Counted from the first letter of the stretch, positions 1 to 8,521 are shown. The stretch: DNA of 36,186 bases from Oculatellaceae cyanobacterium Prado106 (GCA_025454315.1 JALOOP010000013.1:1-36186), one strand, 5' to 3'. Notes: a model not told the origin generated them from the sequence alone. Translations and numbers: made by a program.

Positions 1-130
1 CTGCGATGAACAACCCGCCAAAAGCCGCCTGGTCGAACAATCCTACTCAGTCTGCACCTGGTGGGAAGGCTGCTACTACTGCCAGGACGAAACCACCCAG
101 GAATGGCATCAGGTGAAGTGTTTTCTCTAG
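1..130 (+). CDS. 3' end of an unidentified Cys-rich protein (partial)
   Basis: An open frame enters from the left edge (first full codon at base 2) and ends at TAG 128-130, giving the last 42 residues of a protein. The tail is rich in Cys, Trp and Tyr (five Cys, with CTWWEGCYYC in the middle) and ends in VKCFL. I do not recognise the family. Codon use and GC look like those of neighbouring genes, and the purine-rich arm of an intergenic repeat begins four bases after the stop, as it does after several real genes here. It could be a small hypothetical protein or the end of a larger one; the start is outside the window. Confidence 0.5.
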   Translation, partial: CDEQPAKSRLVEQSYSVCTWWEGCYYCQDETTQEWHQVKCFL

Positions 131-134
131 CGGC

Positions 135-290
135 AAGGGGAAAGGGGAAAGGGGAAGGGGGAAAGGGATTACATTGAATTCATTCTGGGCTGAAACCGAG
201 ATTACTCCTTGATCCCTCATCGAACGATTTCCCGAAAGAAGTCTAAGACTCCCCCCTTTCGCCTTTCCCCTTTCCCCTTTCCCCCTCTCC
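135..290. repeat. Purine/pyrimidine inverted-arm element 1
   Basis: This fills the space between the partial gene (stop 130) and the convergent hom stop (306). A GGGGAAA-type purine arm lies at 135-168, a unique core of about 80 bases follows, and a CCCCTTT/CGCCTTT pyrimidine arm lies at 251-289. The two arms are imperfect inverted copies and could form a long stem in DNA or RNA. It could act as a bidirectional transcription end between the two convergent genes, but no U-tract is present. Confidence 0.8.
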
Positions 291-305
291 TAGCACACCT
301 CACCC

Positions 306-1631
306 CTACAAAACCCGAATCACACTAGGCACATTAGCCACCGCATCAAAGGCTTGAATTTCAGCGAGCGCCTTGCGGAAGTTGCCTTCCCGGACACAGT
401 GGGTAATCACCACGATTTCGGCCTGGTTGTCTTTCAGGCCAATTTGCACGACTGATTCTAGGCTGACATCATGGTTGCCAAAGGTGGTGCCCAGACGGCC
501 AATCACACCGGGGCTATCCTGGGTCAGCACCCGAGCATAGAAGCGGGATTCTAAATCTTCGATGGGGGCGATCGCACTATAATGCTGATGCGAACAGGCC
601 AGCAGCGGATCGAGCAAGGGGCTGCCATCCGGATGCGTGGCATTGCGATCGACCTTGAGAATCGCTGCAATATTGAGAATATCGGCCACCACCGCACTTG
701 CAGTTGGTCCTGATCCAGCACCTGGCCCGAAGAACATCACCTGTCCCACGGGTTCTCCCTCGACCAGGATGGCATTGTAAACGCCATTGACATTGGCTAG
801 GGGGTGGCTCTTGGGCACGAGCGTAGGATGAACTCTCACCTGGAGTTGTTCCGTGCCTTCGGTTCCAGAATTCGCATCGCGCTTGGCGGTGGCGAGGAGT
901 TTAATGACAAAGCCCAGGCGATCGGCATAGGTAATATCAGCGGCGGTAATCTGGCGAATGCCTTCTCGGTGGACTTCTTCCAGCTTGATCCGTCCGCCAA
1001 AGGCCAAAGATGCCAGAATCGCCACCTTATCGGCTGCGTCAAAACCATCTACATCGGCAGTGGGGTCAGCTTCGGCATAGCCCAACTGCTGGGCATCGGT
1101 CAGTACCGCATCAAAGCTGCTGCCCTCGGTCTGCATCCGCGTCAGGATGTAGTTGGTGGTGCCATTGACAATGCCCATCAAGGTCTGGATGCGGTTAGCA
1201 CACAAGGACTGCTTCAACGGTTCAATTACCGGAATTCCGCCAGCTACGGCGGCTTCTAGCAACACATAAACCCCAGCCTGATTGGCTGCGGTAAAGATCT
1301 CATCGCTGAACCGGGCGATCGCCGCCTTATTGGCCGTGACCACATGCTTCCCATGGGCGATCGCCTTTAAAATCAGCGATCGCGCCGGTTCCAGCCCCCC
1401 CATCACCTCCACCACAATATCCACATCGGGGTCAGTGACAATGGATTCTAGATCGGTGGTCAACATCTCAGCGGGAAGCTCAACCGAGCGGGGTTTGTCG
1501 AGCGATCGCACCCCCACCCGATGAATCGCCAATTCTTGCAGCAACGGATGCCGCTGCTGCGGATTCAACAGAATCTCGACCGTCCCTGTCCCCACCGTTC
1601 CTAGTCCGAGCAACCCGATCTTAAAAGCCAC
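306..1631 (-). CDS. hom: Homoserine dehydrogenase
   Basis: Cytoplasmic NAD(P)H-dependent enzyme that reduces aspartate semialdehyde to homoserine, the branch point to threonine, methionine and isoleucine. The 441-residue length fits the monofunctional family. The N-terminal Rossmann motif GLGTVG is at residues 9-14, VTANKAAIA follows near residue 98, the catalytic-domain segment GIVNGTTNYIL is near 152, and LGYAEADPTADVDGFDAADK is the family signature. A C-terminal ACT domain (about residues 360-435, beginning RFYARVLTQDSPGVIGRL) suggests feedback control by an amino acid, usually threonine. The start is GTG at 1629-1631, preceded by a good ribosome site (GAGGTAGG, about 8 bases upstream). 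The gene stands alone between two repeat-rich spacers. Identification is secure; the regulation is family knowledge. Confidence 0.97.
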   Translation of the reverse strand: MAFKIGLLGLGTVGTGTVEILLNPQQRHPLLQELAIHRVGVRSLDKPRSVELPAEMLTTDLESIVTDPDVDIVVEVMGGLEPARSLILKAIAHGKHVVTANKAAIARFSDEIFTAANQAGVYVLLEAAVAGGIPVIEPLKQSLCANRIQTLMGIVNGTTNYILTRMQTEGSSFDAVLTDAQQLGYAEADPTADVDGFDAADKVAILASLAFGGRIKLEEVHREGIRQITAADITYADRLGFVIKLLATAKRDANSGTEGTEQLQVRVHPTLVPKSHPLANVNGVYNAILVEGEPVGQVMFFGPGAGSGPTASAVVADILNIAAILKVDRNATHPDGSPLLDPLLACSHQHYSAIAPIEDLESRFYARVLTQDSPGVIGRLGTTFGNHDVSLESVVQIGLKDNQAEIVVITHCVREGNFRKALAEIQAFDAVANVPSVIRVL

Positions 1632-1668
1632 AGTTTTGACCTACCTCACGACACCGATTATCTATTGT

Positions 1669-1762
1669 AAGGGGAGTGGGGGGAAAAGAAGGGAGTGGGG
1701 GAGTAGGGGAGTGGGGAGATGGGGAGTAGGAGGGATGGGGGATGGGGAGAGAGGGAGATGGG
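1669..1762. repeat. Single purine-rich arm (element 2)
   Basis: A run of G/A-rich short units (GGGGAGT, GGGGGAT, GGGGAGA types) fills the gap between egtD and hom. No matching pyrimidine arm is present nearby, unlike most other elements in the window. On the coding strand of hom this is a C/T-rich tract lying 38 bases upstream of the GTG start. A small stem GGCTTTG/CAAAGCC at 1761-1780 sits between the tract and the egtD stop and may contribute to ending egtBD transcripts, though no U-run follows. Confidence 0.7.
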
Positions 1763-1791
1763 CTTTGTGGTTGCAAAGCCTATCTCGAAGA

Positions 1792-2817
1792 CTACAGATG
1801 GAGATAGTGTAGGCTGAAAAGCTGGTTTGGGTCAGTCCAGACTTGCTTGGTTTGGAATCCGGCGGAAGCGGCGATCGCCCAAAATTCTTCCACATCGTAC
1901 TTGTAGGAATATTCCGTTCTGATCCGCTCCCCTGGGGTGAAGGCAATTTCCTCCTCGCCGAAATGCACGGTCTGGTCTTGGAGACTGATCAGATACATTT
2001 CAATGCGTCCCATAGGGTTATAAATGGCTTCGTAGCCAAAGTTCTGCACCACAAAATTGGTGCCCAGCTCTCGGTTCATCCGGGTCAGAACATTGAGCGC
2101 AAAGGCGGCAGAAAGTCCCAGTGCGTCGTCGTAGGCGGGTTCCAGGATGGTTTTGCTTTTTTTCAAATCCACCCCAATTAACAGTGCGCCTTCCGGTTGC
2201 AGGGCGGCTGCGACCTGTTGGAGGAACTGCACGGCTTCAGCGGGTTCGAGGTTGCCGATGGAGGAACCGGGGAAGAAGGCGACTTTATGGCGATCGCCCA
2301 TACCCTCAATCGCTGAAAGCTCTAGGGGCTGGGTGTAGTCGGCACAGAGGGCGATCGCAGTCAGTCCGGGATAGTCCTGGGTGAGGCGATCGCAAGCCTC
2401 CAGGAGATGCTGCTTGGAAATATCGATGCCCACATAGACAGGGTCTGAAGCCAGCGGATTGGCCGACAGAGCATCGAGGAGAATGCGAATTTTTTGACTG
2501 CTGCCACTGCCAAACTCCATCAGCACACTATCGCCAATCAGATTCGCCATCTCCGCCGCATGGGTTTGCAAAATGCCCATCTCGGTGCGCGTCAGATAAT
2601 ATTCTTCTAATGTGCAGATGAGGTCGAATAGAGCCGCTCCCCGTTTGTCGTAGAGGAACTTGGGCGGAATCATTTTTTGGGGTTGACGCAATCCCTGCAA
2701 CACCTCAGCACGAAAATCATCCAGCGGCGGATGCAAGTCGTAAAGCTGAACTTGGGCAGGACGCGAGTTCAATGACGGAGATACCAATGACGGGGATACC
2801 AATGACGGGGATACCAT
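1792..2817 (-). CDS. egtD: L-histidine N-alpha-methyltransferase EgtD
   Basis: Methylates histidine three times with S-adenosylmethionine to give hercynine, the first step of ergothioneine synthesis in the cytoplasm. The 341-residue protein carries the EgtD/Methyltransf_33 pattern: FLYDKRGAALFDLICTLEEYYLTRTE near residues 53-78, the SAM-binding VLMEFGSGSSQKI near 98, and FFPGSSIGNLEP near 181. The start is ATG 2815-2817, with GAGG about 11 bases upstream. It begins only 17 bases after the egtB stop, so the two are almost certainly co-transcribed. Oddity: residues 2-16 are a threefold SPSLV-type repeat encoded by a 15-bp tandem repeat, so the extreme N-terminus is probably not part of the fold. 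The enzyme call is secure. Confidence 0.96.
   Translation of the reverse strand: MVSPSLVSPSLVSPSLNSRPAQVQLYDLHPPLDDFRAEVLQGLRQPQKMIPPKFLYDKRGAALFDLICTLEEYYLTRTEMGILQTHAAEMANLIGDSVLMEFGSGSSQKIRILLDALSANPLASDPVYVGIDISKQHLLEACDRLTQDYPGLTAIALCADYTQPLELSAIEGMGDRHKVAFFPGSSIGNLEPAEAVQFLQQVAAALQPEGALLIGVDLKKSKTILEPAYDDALGLSAAFALNVLTRMNRELGTNFVVQNFGYEAIYNPMGRIEMYLISLQDQTVHFGEEEIAFTPGERIRTEYSYKYDVEEFWAIAASAGFQTKQVWTDPNQLFSLHYLHL
2770..2815. repeat. 15-bp in-frame tandem repeat at the egtD N-terminus
   Basis: Three near-identical 15-bp units (CCAATGACGGGGATA, the first with one G-to-A change) lie directly after the egtD start codon. As 15 is a multiple of three, gain or loss of a unit changes protein length by five residues without shifting the frame. 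Confidence 0.85.
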
Positions 2818-2834
2818 AGAAGATGCCTCTAAAA

Positions 2835-4253
2835 TTACAGCGCGGTCGCCAAACGAATACCACTGAACTGCCAGCGCGCCGAGGGCGGAAAGAAATTGCG
2901 ATAGCTGGCGCGCATATGGTTTTGAGCCGTCACACAGGCTCCACCGCGCAAAACCATCTGATTCGACATAAATTTCCCGTTATATTCTCCCACAGCGCCG
3001 GGTGCTGTCCGGAAGCCGGGATAGGGTAAATAGGCGCTCTGAGTCCATTCCCAGACATCGCCAAAAATCTGATCAGGGCGGGTTACAGCGCGGGCAGGCG
3101 TGGGATGCAAATAGCCTTGTTCTACAAAGTTGCCTTGAATCGGCACTTGAGCGGCGGCAATTTCCCATTCAGCCTCCGTCGGCAAGCGTTTTCCCGCCCA
3201 ATGGGCAAAGGCTTCGGCTTCGTAGTAGCTGACATGACAGACGGGTTCATCCGGACGAACCGGACGCATTCCCCCCAACGTCATGTTCCACCATTGGCCT
3301 TCGATCTGTTCCCAGTAGAGGGGCGATCGCCATTCTTCCCGCTGTACTGTTGCCCATCCTTCCGACAGCCAATGTTCTGCTTTTTGATAGCCGCCTGCTT
3401 CGATAAATTCTAGATACTCCGCATTGGTCACCAACCGTGCCGCTAAGCCGTAATCTTCGACATAAACTCGATGTTGCGGCTGTTCATTATCGAAGGAAAA
3501 CTGGGAGAAGTTGGTGATTTGCTGACGATGTGCCTCGCCGATCTCAAAGAGGCCACCGGGATAGTCAAGCCAATGCTCCTGGGGTGCGATCGCCCCTTCC
3601 ACTTCCGGTAAATCCGATCGATAAGCAGGCCGCAGTGGATTAATCGAAAATCCATGTTTGATATCCATCAGCAGCAGTTCTTGGTGTTGTTGCTCATGGT
3701 GCAATCCCAAAACCACCAGACTTTCAATTTCGGGCGTTAGGGGGGAGGTGAGGAGCGATCGCATTGCCTCATCGACAAATGCACGATACCGATACACTTC
3801 TTCCACTGTGGGACGTGACAGTAAACCCCTTTGGGGACGCGGATGCCGTTGACCGACCGCTTCATAGTAGGAATTGAACAGGTAGCCGAATTGGGGATGA
3901 AAGCAGGTGTAGCCTGGTGAAAAAGGAACGAGCAAGAAGGTTTCAAAAAACCAGGTGATATGAGCCAAATGCCACTTCGGAGGGCTGACATCGGGCATAC
4001 TTTGAATCCCGTAGTCTTCGATCTGTAAGGGTTGACAAAGCCATTCGCTGAAGTTCCGGATGGTGCTGTATTGCTCAACCAATGGGGGTTGAGGGGTGGT
4101 GCTGTGGGTGGTGGCGTTAGCTTGTGCGTTAGCAGGTATCGCCGCCGCCGCTGAGGCCGATGCATTCAAGACCGATAAGGACAAATGGGGATGATTCATC
4201 AGTTTTTTGCTTGGATATTCAGGCTTGAAATCGGTACAAACCTTCTTTAGCAT
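2835..4253 (-). CDS. egtB: Hercynine oxygenase / sulfoxide synthase EgtB
   Basis: Non-haem iron enzyme that joins hercynine to a thiol donor using O2, forming the C-S bond of ergothioneine. An N-terminal DinB-like domain contains WHLAH and the HHEQQHQE segment, which provide the three-His iron site. The C-terminal formylglycine-generating-enzyme-like domain contains the CHVSYYEAEAFAHWAGKRLPTEAEWE pattern, GDVWEWT and a terminal RGG..SYRNFFPPSARWQFSGIRLA pattern. The start is uncertain: ATG 4253 gives 472 residues, ATG 4199 (MNHPHL) gives 454, and TTG 4268 is also open. None has a clear ribosome site, and the first 40-60 residues are low-complexity Ala/Thr. It is first in an egtB-egtD operon; no egtA, egtC or egtE is in this window. 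Whether it uses cysteine or gamma-glutamylcysteine cannot be read from the sequence by eye. Confidence 0.95.
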   Translation of the reverse strand: MLKKVCTDFKPEYPSKKLMNHPHLSLSVLNASASAAAAIPANAQANATTHSTTPQPPLVEQYSTIRNFSEWLCQPLQIEDYGIQSMPDVSPPKWHLAHITWFFETFLLVPFSPGYTCFHPQFGYLFNSYYEAVGQRHPRPQRGLLSRPTVEEVYRYRAFVDEAMRSLLTSPLTPEIESLVVLGLHHEQQHQELLLMDIKHGFSINPLRPAYRSDLPEVEGAIAPQEHWLDYPGGLFEIGEAHRQQITNFSQFSFDNEQPQHRVYVEDYGLAARLVTNAEYLEFIEAGGYQKAEHWLSEGWATVQREEWRSPLYWEQIEGQWWNMTLGGMRPVRPDEPVCHVSYYEAEAFAHWAGKRLPTEAEWEIAAAQVPIQGNFVEQGYLHPTPARAVTRPDQIFGDVWEWTQSAYLPYPGFRTAPGAVGEYNGKFMSNQMVLRGGACVTAQNHMRASYRNFFPPSARWQFSGIRLATAL

Positions 4254-4513
4254 GAAGCAATCTGGCAAAAATAGCCTGAAAATTTCGTGAGAAAAACGAT
4301 GAAAAAGCGTTTAAGAACAGGATGAATATCAGACTAAGCAATACTCAGCCTAATATTCAGGGATTTCTAGTATTCAGGGATTGCTCTGGGTCATTGTGCA
4401 ATGGAACCTTCTCGCACTCTGCAATGAAATCGACGAGATGCAAGAGCGGGATTAGGAGATTTTCAGGAGGGAACAAGCCTAATTTCAAGCCCAATTTCAA
4501 GCCCAATTCTAAG
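4254..4513. other. Intergenic region upstream of egtB, no convincing gene
   Basis: This AT-rich spacer must hold the egtBD promoter on the minus strand. A short plus-strand frame at 4322-4516 has no recognisable features. Its C-terminus is a short repeat (AATTTCAAGCCC-type 12-mers at about 4480-4508), so I do not call it a gene. Confidence 0.5.
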
Positions 4514-4552
4514 TAATAAGGAGTGTGCGGAAAATCCGCGCACTCCTTATTA
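4514..4552. terminator. Strong hairpin, likely terminator for the broken glycosyltransferase
   Basis: An 18-bp stem (4514-4531 with 4535-4552) is closed by a 3-base loop. There is a single imperfection: a G-U pair on the plus strand, A-C on the minus. It lies about 50 bases beyond the end of the minus-strand glycosyltransferase frame and in front of the egtB promoter region. The ends of the stem are AT-rich (TAATAAGG), but there is no long T-run on either side, so efficiency is uncertain. Confidence 0.6.
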
Positions 4553-4601
4553 AAACTATTAAAGCTAGGATTTGAGTTTTCCAGACATCACCTTACGGTG
4601 A

Positions 4602-5535
4602 CTACATTGCAGTTTTGGAGGTGAGTACGCCTTCCTTGCGGATGCGCTGCTTTTGGGCAGCCCCCACAATTTGCAGCGCCCGTGCCTCACAGCGACGATA
4701 GAAGTTGAGGGGCAGGACTCGCACCAGCAGCGCGGCGACCAGGGTAAGCAGCGTGCGGTGGGGTTCTTCCAGGAGGATCTGCGGATAGGTCAGGAGGGAG
4801 CGGAAGATTAGCTGGGTGGCGATCGCTCCATCTCTCAAGGTCACCGCCCGTCGTGCCAGGTGTCGCAGTTGGTAGGACATGGCGATCGCAAAGCAAGACC
4901 GCATGGGCTGGGGAGCATAGCGCTGGACTTGCTCCAGCATTTGTTCCCAGGAGTTGAGCTTTTTCAGCAGTTTGGCGGAGCAACTGCCGGAGGTGACCCG
5001 GTAGAGGGTAAGGGGTTCGGCAATGGGGGCTGAAGAACTGGATTTGTTCAAAGACTTCGCGACGCATCACGGGAACGGAGCCGTTGCCGATGGGGGTACG
5101 ACAGAGCAAGTCGAGGAGCGTGATGTCTTCGAGCTTGGTGATTTGGTAAATTCCGAGGGATTCTCCGGCTTCATCAATGAAGGCCGAGCGGCAAAAACTG
5201 ACACCCACTTCTGGCGAATTTTCCAGATGGGCGACATGCTGGGCGAGTTTCTCGGGATGCCACAGGTCATCGCCGTCAAGTAAGGCAATGTAGTCGCCTT
5301 TGGCATGGCGAATGCCCAGATTACGAGCCGCAGCAGGGCCATTGTTGTCTTGGTGCAAAATCTTGATTCGCGGATCTTTGAATCGACGACAGACTTCAAT
5401 GCTGCGATCGGGAGAACCATCATCTACAATGATCAGTTCAAAGTTCGGGTAGGTTTGTTCCAGCACAGATTGAACTGTGTCCGCAACATATTTCTCCACG
5501 CCGTAAACCGGAATGATAACGGATACTTGCTTCAT
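4602..5535 (-). pseudogene. Family 2 glycosyltransferase broken by internal deletion/frameshift
   Basis: From ATG 5533-5535 the frame begins with an intact GT-A fold half: VSVIIPVYG, LIIVDDGSPDRS near residues 34-45, ARNLGIRHAKGDYIALLDGDDLW near 70-92, then GNGSVPVMRREVFEQIQFF. After this the frame reads nonsense (Pro/Ala/Gly-rich) to a stop at 4687. The expected C-terminal half, starting PIAEPLTLYRVTSGS and running through LLKKLNSWEQMLEQV to a stop at 4602, continues in another frame from about 5020. Related cyanobacterial proteins, as I recall them, have roughly 50 residues between FE.I.FF and the EPLTLYRV segment, including the acidic ED..LWLRIA catalytic-base region; these are missing here. 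So this is a deletion plus frameshift, not a single-base slip. An alternative start is ATG 5550. A sequencing or assembly fault cannot be excluded. Confidence 0.8.
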
Positions 5536-5550
5536 ATTTGAGAGGTGCAT

Positions 5551-6865
5551 CTTTGGGTGAGCAACGACTCAGGGGCTGAAGTCTAGCTTTGCTGTAAATG
5601 GATTTGCTGTAATGGAAAAGCCATTCAATCAAAAAAGCGCTTTTTCAGACCTTTGTCTCCTAGGGGCTGCGGAAATTCCTGGTAGATCGCTAGGTCAATG
5701 GGTCAATTTGCTTGGTGTCAATCAATCAGGCGAAGAATGGGGGATATCTCGATCGCCGATTGGGTCGGTAGAGGTTGATCCTCGGACTCGTTTTTCGGAC
5801 TCGTTTTAACGTTTTCGCTTTAACGTTTTCTCAGATCTGCACACGTTTTCGCAGAAGCTCTGCATCAGCAGTCATCGTTACACTGCACCCGTTCTGTTCT
5901 AGCAGGCTTCCTGCAAACGGCGGTCAATTCAAGCAAACCAACCTTCCCAAATGGAGATGCACTTTTGTCTCCAATCAAGCTGATTTCATCCGGTTTGATG
6001 GAACATTGAGCTTTGTTAGGCAACAGCTAGGCAATGAACCCTCAAAAATTCAGAGTCAGCGAACTAGAGAGAACCAAATGGGGAATCAATACTCTGATGC
6101 CTTCTCAGTACCCTTGATTACTAGGATTGTTTCTCAAAAGAGACTCCTTTAAGGGAACTTTAAGAAAACATAAAGTATTTTTACGTACTCCAAATACCTT
6201 ACCACTAAGTAGTCCGTTTGGGCAAACTTCGATTTTTTACATATCCCTCCGTAAATCCCGAGTCGGAAGTGAGCTAATTCTGGCTCTCAAGTGCCTCTCC
6301 CAGAGGACATGCGCTATATCCGGATAAAAAACGATTCAATTTGATTTGGTTTTACTGAATTCAGTATGTCTATGCCGATACCCGTGGCCAACTGTGTTTT
6401 GCGAGTATTCCGCTTTCTCGTAGATTTCAGAATTAATCGGCTTCACAAAATTTAGGATGGGCGGACATCCATCCAGTCCATCAGAGGGTGTCGGCCTTTG
6501 AAAATAAGGCTTAGAGGGCAGTCTGAGCGAGCATAAAATCTTTTTATCAACTAAAGGGATCGTGATTTCAAATGCTAATAAAGAAATCGGATTGCTTGAG
6601 CCTTCCTCCGAAAACAGTCATCGCCTCTAGTCACATAAAAACTTGAATATCTCTGCATGAGAGTGAGATTCTCTCTTTCGACTCCCATTTGGGCATAGCA
6701 GATTTGGTTAGGATAGGGATGGCCAATCTATATAATCTGGCGCAAGACTCGATACGCCTTGTCGGATGTAGCCGAAATCAATTCTGTGAGCTTCTCCTTC
6801 GGAGTCAGCTAAAAGTAAGCTGCATCCCGCTCTGTTCATTATTCTCGTGAAGGACTTTCTGAAGC
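5551..6865. other. 1.3-kb region with no supportable gene
   Basis: This is lower in GC than the flanking genes. Open frames of up to about 125 codons exist but show no motifs, no ribosome sites and poor codon bias. Small direct repeats occur near 5785-5835 (CGGACTCGTTTT twice, TTTAACGTTTTC twice). The promoter of the Get3d-like gene must lie near the right end. It may be decayed coding DNA, or hold a small RNA that I cannot recognise. Confidence 0.5.
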
Positions 6866-7966
6866 ATGGCTTTTGTTTTGACGTTTTTGGGAAAGGGTGG
6901 CACCGGACGCTCAACGATGGCGATCGCCGCCGCCCAGCAATCTGCCGCCCAGGGCAAACGGGTGCTGCTCGTGAGCCAAGACCCTACTCCCGCCTTCGGA
7001 ATGCTGCTCAACACCCCCCTCAGCGCCGAACCCCAAGACATTGCCCCCAACCTCCAGGCCGTCCAACTGCAAATGACCACCCTGCTGGAGCGCAACTGGG
7101 AAGAACTGAAAAAGCAAGAAGCCCAATATCTTCGCACGCCCTTCTTTAAAGCCGTCTATGGTCAGGAACTCAGTGTTCTCCCTGGTATGGACAGCGCCCT
7201 CGCCCTCAACGCCATCCGCGAATTCGACGCCAGCGGCCACTACGATGTCATTATTTATGACGGCGAAGGCGACCAAACTACGCTCCGCATGTTGGGGATG
7301 CCCGAGGTTTTCAGTTGGTACACCCGTCGCTTCCGCCAGGTGTTTGCCGAATCTGACCTAGGCAAAACCCTGTCGCCCTTCATCCCCCCGATCGCCGCTG
7401 CGGTACTCAATGTCAACTGGGGCGGTGGCGATCTGTTCAGTCAACCCGCTGGCCAGCAAATGACCAACATGCTGGATCAGGGCAGGGCTGCGATCGCCGA
7501 CCCCAATCGATTTGCCGCCTACCTGGTCACCACTGCTGACGAAGCTGCGATCGCCACCGCCAAATACCTCTGGGGCAGCGCCCAACAGGTCGGTGTTACC
7601 ATCGGCGGCATCCTCCTCAACCAGTCCACCCCCTCCGAAACCCTACAAGCTGAATTCTCGCCCCTCCCCATCACCTCCGTTCCGTCCCGCACCGCCTCCG
7701 ACTGGCAACCCCTGATGCAGGCCATGCCCGATTTTAACCAGGTGAGTCAGGTACCCAGACCCATCAGTATTCATGTGGGCGATCGCAAAGTCTCCCTCTT
7801 CCTCCCCGGCTTCGACAAAAAACAGGTCAAACTCACCCAGTACGGCCCCGAAGTCACGATCGAAGCTGGAGATCAGCGCCGCAACATCTTCCTCCCCCCA
7901 GAACTCAGCGGCAGACAAGTCACCGGGGCAAAGTTCCAGGACGGCTATCTCATCATCTCTTTTTAA
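6866..7966 (+). CDS. Get3d/ArsA-family ATPase with C-terminal alpha-crystallin domain
   Basis: A 366-residue member of the SIMIBI-class ArsA/Get3 ATPases. The deviant P-loop GKGGTGRST is at residues 9-17, a Switch-like DVIIYDGEGDQTTLRML follows near 128-144, and a compact all-beta HSP20-like domain occupies about 297-366 (ISIHVGDRKVSLFLPG to GYLIISF). This architecture matches the Get3d group described from cyanobacteria and plastids; its client is not established. The signature Lys-10 is present, but the usual second P-loop lysine is Arg-15. From memory this may be normal for the subgroup; I could not check. No CXXC zinc motif of eukaryotic Get3 is seen, nor an ArsB partner nearby, so arsenite export is unlikely. 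ATG 6866 is preceded by GAAGGA 18 bases upstream. The gene is monocistronic. Confidence 0.88.
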   Translation: MAFVLTFLGKGGTGRSTMAIAAAQQSAAQGKRVLLVSQDPTPAFGMLLNTPLSAEPQDIAPNLQAVQLQMTTLLERNWEELKKQEAQYLRTPFFKAVYGQELSVLPGMDSALALNAIREFDASGHYDVIIYDGEGDQTTLRMLGMPEVFSWYTRRFRQVFAESDLGKTLSPFIPPIAAAVLNVNWGGGDLFSQPAGQQMTNMLDQGRAAIADPNRFAAYLVTTADEAAIATAKYLWGSAQQVGVTIGGILLNQSTPSETLQAEFSPLPITSVPSRTASDWQPLMQAMPDFNQVSQVPRPISIHVGDRKVSLFLPGFDKKQVKLTQYGPEVTIEAGDQRRNIFLPPELSGRQVTGAKFQDGYLIISF

Positions 7967-8072
7967 GTAGATCCTTCAGATTCTTTAAGGGGAATTCATT
8001 GGGAGATGACAAATCGTATATCTTCTATACAACTTTGCCGCGCAAATAAGATATTGCTGGCGAATTCCAAGT
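7967..8072. other. Short spacer after the ATPase gene
   Basis: This is AT-rich sequence between the ATPase stop and the structured repeat. I see no stem-loop terminator directly after the stop. Confidence 0.4.
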
Positions 8073-8176
8073 GCTTGAATCAGCTACGTTTCCAGTCCGC
8101 CCGTAGATGAATAATCCTGCTGATGAATTCACATCGCTTGGGTCGGCCTCCGTTTCTAGCCCGCCCGTAGATGAAT
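8073..8176. repeat. Imperfect 41-bp direct repeat (two copies)
   Basis: Copy 1 at 8073-8112 and copy 2 at 8136-8176 share GCTTG..TC.GC..CGTTTC.AG and then an identical CCGCCCGTAGATGAAT. They lie directly left of the multi-hairpin repeat and may be partial copies of its outer arm. Confidence 0.75.
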
Positions 8177-8310
8177 CACGGGCTGTTAGCCCAAAGTCCA
8201 TTAAAATGGACTGCGGAGGCTGAGATTCTCCCTGGGCATGCCTTTCAACCCATTTCAATGGGTTTTACCTATTAGGCCGCAATTCATTCGCGGACGGGCT
8301 TGGAGCGTAG
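8155..8310. repeat. Dispersed cyanobacterial multi-hairpin repeat
   Basis: A string of compact hairpins: AGCCCG/CGGGCT (about 8158-8188), AGTCCATT/AATGGACT (8196-8213), AACCCATT/AATGGGTT (8247-8264) and CCGC/GCGG (about 8277-8294), followed by GACGGGCTTGGAGCGTAGCC. I remember the same arrangement (paired AGTCC..GGACT and CCC..GGG stems joined by a GCCT..TTCAACCC link) from intergenic regions of many cyanobacterial genomes, so I read it as a non-autonomous, MITE-like structured repeat. A minus-strand frame across it looks incidental. Confidence 0.65.
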
Positions 8311-8521
8311 CCATTTCAGGTGCTTGAGTCATGAAATAAGCGCCTACGGGATCTTTGAAATTTGCCAGTAGTATCAAATACGTCATCAATATTTAATTCC
8401 GTGTGAGTTTAATTTGGCGTGACGTGAACTCGGGATGATCTGAAGGGAAGCGATCGCCCCAACTCCAACCCCACAACATTCCCCATCTCTCAAGGCCATT
8501 TAAACTAAGTTAATCCCGATC
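8311..8521. other. Intergenic, no gene seen
   Basis: It contains a HIP1 site and the phrase TTGCCAGTAGTATCAAA (8363-8379), which recurs in nearly the same form at about 11201-11217 in another spacer. No coding frame is supported. Confidence 0.4.

Noticed and set aside
804-1259. 151-codon plus-strand frame inside hom
   Set aside because: It is antisense to well-conserved homoserine dehydrogenase sequence, with no motif of its own.
4602-5535. Programmed ribosomal frameshift in the glycosyltransferase
   Set aside because: About 50 residues expected in the family are missing at the junction, so a simple frame change would not restore a normal enzyme.
5775-6152. 125-codon plus-strand frame in the long spacer
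   Set aside because: No family features, no ribosome site, poor codon bias, and it overlaps small AT-rich direct repeats.
8025-8258. Minus-strand frame across the structured repeat, considered as a TnpB fragment
   Set aside because: It has no zinc-finger Cys pairs or RuvC-type motif. Its repeated peptide comes from the duplicated DNA segment, not from a protein domain.
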